Source: Geobacteraceae bacterium (GTDB lineage: Bacteria; Desulfobacterota; Desulfuromonadia; Geobacterales; Geobacteraceae). From it: 5,960 nt of DNA. The position numbers were made by a program, and so were the translations under genes. Each line of letters begins with the position of its first letter. Positions within the stretch are counted from its first letter, which is position 1. This document shows positions 1 to 5,960 of this stretch, piece after piece. Where the stretch lies: positions 1-5,960 of the forward strand of contig JAAZOO010000055.1 in NCBI GenBank assembly GCA_012797715.1, given 5' to 3'. The notes under the pieces are model-generated. The model was not told the DNA's origin and did no database searches. It worked only from the letters and a program-made list of their open reading frames with translations.

Positions 1-459
1 ATCCGGCTGGCCGGGCGCTTGGTGAAACCCTTTCCCGCCGCCTTCGGGGCAAAAGTGATACCGCTGCTCGGGTCGTTCATCAGCGGGGTCCGGCTCTCGT
101 CACGACCGGGGAATCTCATGGGCCTTGTTGTCTCATCGGCCGTTACCTGGGCATTGGCGGTCTGGCCCATCGACCTCCTGCTCCGCTCCTTCGGCATCGA
201 CCTTCCGGTCACGGCGTCCCTGTTCATCATGGTGCTGCTGGTGGTGGCGGTGATGATACCCGCGTCGCCTGGATATATCGGGACCTATCATTACGCCTGC
301 TACCAGGCCCTGACGGTCTTCGGCATCACCGGCGAGAAGGCCCTCGGCGTGGCTCTCGTCATCCATGCGGTCAATTTCTTCCCCATAACGTTTCTCGGGC
401 TGTACTATCTCGCGCGCAGCAGAATGACGCTCACGGGGCTTTCAAAGAAAGAGGGATAG
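1..459 (+). CDS. YbhN/LPG-synthase-TM flippase-like membrane protein, C-terminal part
   Basis: This is the 3' end of a gene whose reading frame is open to the left edge, so the true start lies outside the window; 152 residues are visible. An in-frame TTG at 19 is very unlikely to be the start, because the frame continues upstream and no Shine-Dalgarno precedes it. The visible part has about three hydrophobic segments (roughly residues 38-61, 68-88 and 107-136). Between the second and third lies the family-type motif PASPGYIGTY (residues 87-96), followed by an A-rich helix with H and N (AVNFFPITFLGLYY). This resembles the C-terminal half of the UPF0104 / lysylphosphatidylglycerol synthetase TM-region family (PF03706 type). 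Members are polytopic inner-membrane proteins, some of which are lipid flippases or the membrane half of MprF. The substrate cannot be read from this fragment. A perfect intrinsic terminator follows directly, so this is the last gene of its transcript. Confidence 0.75.
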   Translation: MRLAGRLVKPFPAAFGAKVIPLLGSFISGVRLSSRPGNLMGLVVSSAVTWALAVWPIDLLLRSFGIDLPVTASLFIMVLLVVAVMIPASPGYIGTYHYACYQALTVFGITGEKALGVALVIHAVNFFPITFLGLYYLARSRMTLTGLSKKEG

Positions 460-461
460 GG

Positions 462-497
462 CCTGCGGGGTTTTGGGTGCCCCGCAGGTCTCTTTTT
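462..497 (+). terminator. Rho-independent terminator after the flippase-like gene
   Basis: A perfect 9-bp inverted repeat, CCTGCGGGG (462-470) and CCCCGCAGG (480-488), encloses a 9-nt loop and is followed by a T-rich tract, TCTCTTTTT (489-497). The stem is GC-rich and begins 2 nt after the upstream stop codon. This is the clearest terminator in the window. It separates the flippase-like gene from the glycosyltransferase gene, so the latter needs its own promoter or depends on read-through. I see no convincing -35/-10 pair in the short gap before 526. Confidence 0.85.
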
Positions 498-525
498 CAG
501 GAACGAATAGAGAGGAACATATCCA

Positions 526-2388
526 GTGCACCGGAAAACACCCTTCGCCTCTGTCGATACCTTCGCGCTCCTCTCCGTGCTCGTGCCGCTCTCTGCCTAC
601 CTTCTGACCCTTGCGCCCACGGTCACCTTTTTCGACAGCGGAGAATTCCTGACCGCCGTTTCATCGCTGGGCATCCCCCATTCCCCCGGGTACCCCCTGT
701 TCGTCACCTACGCCAAGCCGTTCACCTGGCTCCCGTTCGGCACTATCGCCTTCCGCGTCAATTTCGCGACAGCAGTGTCGGCTTCCCTTGCCTGCCTCGG
801 CGTCTATCTCCTGACGCTTCGCTTGCTTTCCGGCGACGAGGGGGACCCCGGATGCGCGGTGACGGGGTTCCTCAGGCGCTCGGCCGGGCTGTGCGCCGCC
901 CTCTCCTTTGCCTTTACTCCGCGGCTCTGGCTCCAGTCCAACCACGATAAGCCGTACCCGCTGCTGGCATTCCTTGCCGCGGTGGTTTTCTGGCTCCTCC
1001 TGGTCTGGCGCGAGAACTACCTGAAGGGGGAGGAAAGGCCGGGTCTAGTCTACCTGGGTGCCTTCCTGTGCGGTCTTGCGTTCGGCGCCCACCAGATCAT
1101 CGTCCTCCTGGTGCCCTCCTTCGCCTTCCTGGTGCTGGCCACGGACCGGCGGCTCATCACCCGCGTACGGGAGCAGCTGCTGGCATCGGCCTTCTTTTTC
1201 GTCGGGTTTTCCGTGTATCTCCACCTGCCCATCCGGGCCATGGCAAACCCCCTCCTCAACTGGGGGGATCCCAGGACCCTGCCCCGGTTCCTGTGGAGTT
1301 TTCTGCGCAAGGGATACCCCCGGGAAACGGTGGAACGGGACCTGCCGCTTCTCCTGAAGCAGCTGGCCGCGTTCAACCTGGCCCATGAATTTTCGTTCGT
1401 GGGCCTGTTCCTGATCCTGGTGGGGGCCGTTGCCTTCCGCACGCGCCACCGGGAGTTCATCATCGCCTTCGGCATCGCTGTCGCGGTCTTTCTCGCCTAT
1501 ATCGTGGGCTACCAGAATACCCCGGAAGAAACGATCTTCCTCACCGAGGAGTTCTTTACCCCCCTCTATCTGGTGGCGGCGGTTTTCCTCGGCATGGGCC
1601 TGTTCACGGCGGCGGAGACGCTGTCCGGCTATCTCCCAACGGCGTTCAGCCGTGGGGGAGCCGTTGCCCTGTTCCTCCTTATGGCACTTGTCCCCGCACT
1701 CCTGTGCAGGGCCAATTTTCACGAAAACGATCAGCGCGAGAATTTCCTTGCCTACGATTACGGGGTCAATACCTTCCGTTCCCTGCCCGAGGGTGCGGCG
1801 CTCTTCACCTGGGGCGACAGCGGCGCCTTTCCCCTCTGGTACCTGCAGGGGGTGGAGAGGATGCGGGAGGACCTGGATCTGCTCCATATTCCCCATCTCC
1901 AGTTCGGCTGGTACCTGGACTCCTTTCCCCACCTCTTCCAGCGAAGCGCCCTGCGCACCGCGCCGGTGGAAAAAATGGCGGTGCGGGACGTCCTTTTTCT
2001 CGCCATGGGGGAACAGATGGCCCGCAGGCCGGTGTTCTGGGATTTCTCCACGCGCTATTCCGTTGATTCCGTTTCGGTGCCCCTTCTCCAGAAGGGGATC
2101 GTGTACCGGATTCAGGAGGCAGCAGGTGCGGCAAGGCCACTCCCGGACACGGCCGTATGGAATATCTATTCACTGCGGGGAATCCTGGGACAGAGGCTCT
2201 TTTTCCGCGATCTTGATTCGGAGAAAGCGATCCAGATTTACGCGTACAGCCGGCTGGAGGCAGGGCGGACTCTTCTCTCGCTGGGCAGGACGGGGGAAGG
2301 GGTCGCGGAACTGGGGATGGCCGGCAGGCTCAGCCCGGCACTGAAGGGCGAGATCCGGCGGGTACTTCTGGAACACGGGGTGAGGTGA
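526..2388 (+). CDS. DUF2723 (GT117-type) membrane glycosyltransferase, putative
   Basis: A 620-residue polytopic membrane protein. The start is GTG at 526, preceded by AGAGGA (511-516) at 9-nt spacing. The N-terminus carries the DUF2723 signature: a first membrane helix (about 13-31) running into LAPTVTFFDSGEF (D37, E40), then GIPHSPGYPL (H52, P54, G55) and RVNF near 77-80. Later family-like features are GLAFGAHQ (H189) and LPIRAMANPLLNWGDP (234-249). More membrane helices lie at roughly 83-101, 146-160, 175-205, 218-234, 291-331, 348-370 and 380-396. A mostly soluble C-terminal part of about 220 residues begins near 397 and includes WGDSGAFPLWYLQ (429-441). Family knowledge: DUF2723 proteins are GT-C-fold enzymes related to TMEM260, an O-mannosyltransferase, and probably use a polyprenyl-phosphate sugar with D37/E40 near the active site. 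Donor, acceptor and a role in pilus or envelope glycosylation are unknown here. Its stop lies 3 nt before aroE. Confidence 0.8.
   Translation: MHRKTPFASVDTFALLSVLVPLSAYLLTLAPTVTFFDSGEFLTAVSSLGIPHSPGYPLFVTYAKPFTWLPFGTIAFRVNFATAVSASLACLGVYLLTLRLLSGDEGDPGCAVTGFLRRSAGLCAALSFAFTPRLWLQSNHDKPYPLLAFLAAVVFWLLLVWRENYLKGEERPGLVYLGAFLCGLAFGAHQIIVLLVPSFAFLVLATDRRLITRVREQLLASAFFFVGFSVYLHLPIRAMANPLLNWGDPRTLPRFLWSFLRKGYPRETVERDLPLLLKQLAAFNLAHEFSFVGLFLILVGAVAFRTRHREFIIAFGIAVAVFLAYIVGYQNTPEETIFLTEEFFTPLYLVAAVFLGMGLFTAAETLSGYLPTAFSRGGAVALFLLMALVPALLCRANFHENDQRENFLAYDYGVNTFRSLPEGAALFTWGDSGAFPLWYLQGVERMREDLDLLHIPHLQFGWYLDSFPHLFQRSALRTAPVEKMAVRDVLFLAMGEQMARRPVFWDFSTRYSVDSVSVPLLQKGIVYRIQEAAGAARPLPDTAVWNIYSLRGILGQRLFFRDLDSEKAIQIYAYSRLEAGRTLLSLGRTGEGVAELGMAGRLSPALKGEIRRVLLEHGVR
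2382..2388 (+). promoter_or_regulatory. aroE ribosome-binding site overlapping the upstream stop codon
   Basis: GAGGTGA (2382-2388) matches a Shine-Dalgarno sequence and lies 3 nt before the aroE ATG. Its last three bases are the TGA stop of the glycosyltransferase gene. Ribosomes finishing the upstream gene would therefore sit on the aroE initiation site, which suggests translational coupling and a shared transcript. The spacing is rather short for a core AGGA element but workable. Confidence 0.6.
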
Positions 2389-2391
2389 AAC

Positions 2392-3264
2392 ATGAAGATA
2401 CGGGGAACAACCAGGGTGCTGGGGATTGTGGGCAGGCCGGTGGCCCACTCCCTGTCACCCGCCATGCAGAACGCTGCGCTGGATGCGCTTGGCCTGGAGT
2501 ATGTCTATGTGCCGTTTCCTGTTGAACCGGAGTATCTTGGGGCGGCGGTGGAGGGGCTCCGTCGTATCGGGGTATGGGGCTTCAATGTGACCATTCCCCA
2601 CAAGACGGCTATTATCCCCTTCCTCGACAGGATAACCCGGGAAGCGGAACTGGCAGGCGCGGTGAATACCGTGTACCGGGAGGGCGAGCTCTTTGTCGGT
2701 CATAACACGGACGGCATCGGTTTTCTTGCCTCCCTCCGCCACGATCTGAATCGGGAGCCCGCAGGTTCCACGGTGCTGCTTCTGGGGGCGGGCGGCGCGG
2801 CCCGCGCCGCTCTGGCGGTCCTGGCCGCTGGGGGTGCGTCCCGCATTATCATCGCCAACAGGACGGTTGAGCGGGGTGAGGCGCTGGCGGACCGTTTCGG
2901 CTCTCTCTTCGCTTCCGTGCGTTTCGATGTCTGCTCCCTGGAGGGTGGTGAGGTGTCGGCCGCCCTGCGAAGCGCTGACCTCCTTGTCAACACCACCTCG
3001 GTGGGGATGAACGGCACGGAGTTTGCAAATTTACCGCTTTCGGAGATGGGGCCGCACGGAGCGGTGTACGACATGGTCTACGTCCCTGCGGAGACACCCC
3101 TCCTTGCCGCGGCCCGGGAGCGGGGCCTTGCCTGCGCCAACGGAACGGGAATGCTGGCGGGGCAGGGGGAAGCGGCCTTCGAGCTCTGGACCGGGCACAG
3201 GGCTCCCCGTAACATCATGAAAAGAAAGCTGTTTGAGGAGCTCGGCGGGTCAACAAAATCTTGA
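2392..3264 (+). CDS. aroE: Shikimate dehydrogenase (NADP+)
   Basis: AroE reduces 3-dehydroshikimate to shikimate with NADPH, a cytoplasmic step of chorismate synthesis. The protein has 290 residues, slightly longer than the usual 270-285. All hallmark motifs are present in order: GRPVAHSLSPAMQN (14-27, shikimate-binding serines S20 and S22), NVTIPHK (65-71, catalytic K71), GAVNT (89-93, N92), HNTDG (104-108, catalytic-pair D107), the nucleotide-binding loop GAGGAARA (132-139), NRT (156-158, typical of NADP-preferring enzymes), NTTSVGM (200-206), VYDMVYVP (225-232) and the C-terminal GMLAGQGEAAFELWTG (253-268, Q258). The start is ATG 2392 with an SD in the end of the upstream gene. The last codons overlap the -35 element of the pilB promoter, and no terminator separates it from pilB. 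The enzyme looks intact. Its position beside pilus genes is probably positional rather than functional, apart from possible read-through into pilB. Confidence 0.96.
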   Translation: MKIRGTTRVLGIVGRPVAHSLSPAMQNAALDALGLEYVYVPFPVEPEYLGAAVEGLRRIGVWGFNVTIPHKTAIIPFLDRITREAELAGAVNTVYREGELFVGHNTDGIGFLASLRHDLNREPAGSTVLLLGAGGAARAALAVLAAGGASRIIIANRTVERGEALADRFGSLFASVRFDVCSLEGGEVSAALRSADLLVNTTSVGMNGTEFANLPLSEMGPHGAVYDMVYVPAETPLLAAARERGLACANGTGMLAGQGEAAFELWTGHRAPRNIMKRKLFEELGGSTKS

Positions 3265-3289
3265 CATGAGGTTTCTTTCAAAATAGTAT
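3261..3289 (+). promoter_or_regulatory. Sigma70-type promoter for pilB
   Basis: A perfect TTGACA (3261-3266) is followed after 17 nt by TAGTAT (3284-3289, 4 of 6 to TATAAT). The intervening stretch is AT-rich compared with the surrounding coding DNA. The -35 box contains the aroE TGA stop (3262-3264). Predicted transcription would begin near 3295-3297, giving a leader of about 37 nt before the pilB ATG. This also argues against the in-frame TTG at 3297 as the start, because it would be almost leaderless. No -24/-12 sigma54 element (GG-N10-GC) is seen here. The call rests on sequence match only. Confidence 0.62.
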
Positions 3290-3323
3290 TCAACCCTTGA
3301 GGCACGTACATGCCCCTGGTACC

Positions 3324-3327
3324 GAGG
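3324..3327 (+). promoter_or_regulatory. Ribosome-binding site that decides the pilB start
   Basis: GAGG (3324-3327) lies 5 nt upstream of ATG 3333. It supports this ATG over the upstream in-frame TTG at 3297, which has no comparable SD. Translation from the ATG also begins MQPSRLGELL, the expected N-terminus of PilB proteins. Confidence 0.7.
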
Positions 3328-3332
3328 TTTTC

Positions 3333-5039
<1,707 letters not shown>

Positions 5040-5129
5040 TCTCCCGCCATTCCCTGATAACTGATAGACTTAAAAAAACCGTTCACTTCGCCATTCCCGC
5101 CATGGGGGAATCCCGGAATTTCACCCCGG

Positions 5130-5154
5130 AACGGTACCTTCGGGTAGCCGTTTT
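5130..5154 (+). terminator. UUCG-capped hairpin, weak terminator or RNA-stability element
   Basis: AACGG (5130-5134) pairs with CCGTT (5148-5152) and TACC (5135-5138) pairs with GGTA (5143-5146). This gives a 9-bp stem with one bulged G (5147) and an extra-stable C(UUCG)G tetraloop (5139-5142). The downstream T run is only TTTT (5151-5154), half inside the stem, and is then interrupted by GGCGGG. Termination would therefore be weak. It may partly end pilB transcripts or protect the pilB 3' end, so that PilB and PilT levels differ; that is inference. Confidence 0.4.
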
Positions 5155-5192
5155 GGCGGGCATGACGACGTTTTGCGGAAGCATCGCAATCA

Positions 5193-5221
5193 ATCACACA
5201 TCCACATCGCGTGTATAGTAT
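5193..5221 (+). promoter_or_regulatory. Possible promoter for pilT
   Basis: ATCACA (5193-5198, 4 of 6 to TTGACA) and TAGTAT (5216-5221) are separated by 17 nt. The -10 hexamer and the spacing are the same as in the pilB promoter candidate, but the -35 is weaker. Predicted initiation near 5228 would leave a leader of about 26 nt to the pilT ATG. The local drop in GC content supports a non-coding regulatory stretch. Because the -35 is poor, this could need an activator or be a chance match. Confidence 0.35.
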
Positions 5222-5253
5222 TTCCATGGCGAGATACCGGGGGACAGAGCACA

Positions 5254-5960
5254 ATGGCCAATCTGCATGACATGCTGAAGGAACTCATCGAGCGGGGGGG
5301 ATCCGACCTGCACATCACCACCAACTCACCGCCCCAGGTGAGAATCGACGGAAAACTTGTTTCCCTGGATATGCCGCCCCTGAACCCCGTGGAGACGAAG
5401 CAGCTCTGCTACAGCGTTCTTACGGAGACCCAGAAGCACAAGTTCGAGGAGGACAACGAGCTGGACCTTTCCTTCGGCGTGAAGGGGCTGTCCCGGTTCC
5501 GCTCCAACATCTTCGTCCAGCGCGGCGCCGTTGCCGGGGTTTTCAGGACCATTCCCTTCAAGATACTCTCCTTCGATGAACTGGGGCTCCCTCCCGTTGT
5601 GGCGGACCTCGCCTACAAGCCGCGGGGGCTCGTGCTGGTGACCGGACCGACGGGCAGCGGAAAGTCGACAACCCTCGCCTCCATCATCGACAAGATCAAT
5701 AGCGAGCGCCACGACCACATCGTCACCATCGAAGACCCGATAGAATACCTCCATCCCCACAAGAACTGCCTGGTCAACCAGCGTGAAGTGGGATCGGACA
5801 CCAAGAGCTTCAAGCATGCCCTGAAATACGTGCTGCGCCAGGATCCGGACGTGGTGCTCATCGGAGAGATGCGGGACCTGGAGACCATCGAGGCGGCCTT
5901 GACCCTGGCGGAAACCGGTCACCTCTGCTTCGCCACCCTGCACACCAATTCCTGCGTCCA
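5254..5960 (+). CDS. pilT: Type IV pilus retraction ATPase PilT, N-terminal part
   Basis: PilT is the cytoplasmic hexameric ATPase that drives pilus depolymerisation and retraction, opposing PilB. The gene runs off the right edge; 235 complete codons are visible, where PilT is usually about 345-370 residues. The start at ATG 5254 gives MANLHDMLKELIERGGSDLHI, the standard PilT opening, with the SDLH motif at 17-20. A weak G-rich SD, GGGGGA (5239-5244), lies 9 nt upstream. Conserved elements: a PAS-like N-terminal domain (about 1-100) with RIDGKL, Walker A GPTGSGKST (131-139, K137), Asp box EDPIEY (160-165), Walker B DVVLIGEMRD (199-208, catalytic E205), and His box TGHLCFATLHTNS (221-233, H223 and H230). 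It lacks the N-terminal extension of PilB, which fits the retraction motor. The C-terminal AIRNLIRE-type motif would lie beyond the window. In Geobacter, several pilT paralogues occur; the position next to pilB suggests the pil-cluster copy (PilT4 type), which is inference. Confidence 0.94.
   Translation, partial: MANLHDMLKELIERGGSDLHITTNSPPQVRIDGKLVSLDMPPLNPVETKQLCYSVLTETQKHKFEEDNELDLSFGVKGLSRFRSNIFVQRGAVAGVFRTIPFKILSFDELGLPPVVADLAYKPRGLVLVTGPTGSGKSTTLASIIDKINSERHDHIVTIEDPIEYLHPHKNCLVNQREVGSDTKSFKHALKYVLRQDPDVVLIGEMRDLETIEAALTLAETGHLCFATLHTNSCV

Larger units (their letters stand above)
5040..5253 (+). other. Non-coding pilB-pilT spacer with nested, competing inverted repeats
   Basis: This 214-nt gap holds no convincing gene. 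It has a 10-bp direct repeat CGCCATTCCC (5045-5054 and 5089-5098). A 7-bp pair CCCGCCA/TGGCGGG (5096-5102 with 5154-5160) could close a multibranched structure. Inside lie ATTCCC/GGGAAT (5093-5098 with 5106-5111, 7-nt loop) and a stable hairpin at 5130-5152. ACCGTT (5078-5083) is complementary to AACGGT (5130-5135), the 5' arm of that hairpin, so the two pairings exclude each other. The nested and mutually exclusive pairings suggest a structured leader or attenuator-like RNA, but short GC-rich repeats can also arise by chance. I could not match it to the GEMM (c-di-GMP) riboswitch consensus. The far end carries the pilT promoter candidate and start region. Confidence 0.45.

Noticed and set aside
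1045..1932. Open frame of 295 codons on the minus strand inside the glycosyltransferase gene
   Set aside because: Low-complexity composition (G, E, Q, R) with no membrane or domain pattern, while the + frame matches DUF2723 throughout.
1430..2344. Plus-strand 304-codon frame overlapping the glycosyltransferase gene
   Set aside because: S/R/P-rich out-of-frame translation typical of GC-rich shadows; no ribosome-binding site and no domain.
3261..3332. Sigma54 (-24/-12) promoter before pilB or pilT, as expected for PilR control
   Set aside because: No TGGCAC-N5-TTGC-like element with GG-N10-GC spacing was found in 3261-3332 or 5040-5253.
5040..5253. GEMM-type c-di-GMP riboswitch upstream of pilT
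   Set aside because: Such riboswitches are common in Geobacter, so I looked on both strands. The GGGCAAACC and GCAAAGCC core segments and the conserved second helix are absent.

Overview
The window looks like a chromosomal segment of a Geobacter-type bacterium (Desulfuromonadales/Geobacteraceae). That assignment rests on GC-rich coding sequence, on the order aroE-pilB-pilT, and on PilB and PilT sequences that resemble the Geobacter type IV pilus motors as I remember them. No database search was possible, so the genus is an inference. All genes lie on the + strand.

Layout: (1) 1-459 is the 3' end of a polytopic membrane protein of the YbhN / lysylphosphatidylglycerol-synthase-TM 'flippase-like' family. 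A strong intrinsic terminator (462-497) closes this unit. (2) 526-2388 encodes a 620-residue membrane protein of the DUF2723 / GT117 family, a putative polyprenyl-sugar-dependent glycosyltransferase. (3) 2392-3264 is aroE, shikimate dehydrogenase, starting 3 nt after the previous stop and probably translationally coupled to it. (4) A good sigma70-type promoter (TTGACA, 17 nt, TAGTAT) overlaps the aroE stop codon and leads into pilB (3333-5039), the type IV pilus extension ATPase. (5) A 214-nt spacer (5040-5253) carries several mutually overlapping inverted repeats, a C(UUCG)G-capped hairpin and a weaker promoter-like pair. (6) pilT, the retraction ATPase, starts at 5254 and runs off the right edge.

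Function: PilB and PilT are the opposing motors of type IV pili. PilB drives pilin polymerisation and PilT drives depolymerisation. In Geobacter relatives the rest of the cluster (pilC, pilS, pilR, pilA) would be expected just to the right, outside the window. AroE is a housekeeping enzyme of aromatic amino-acid synthesis and is probably only a neighbour. The two membrane proteins on the left suggest envelope glycosylation or lipid work, but no link to the pilus is shown.

I see no mobile element, CRISPR array, tRNA, rRNA or obviously new system. The least explained part is the structured pilB-pilT spacer. Also worth checking are the c-di-GMP-binding-like tandem motif at the PilB N-terminus and the matching -10 elements of the two putative pil promoters.
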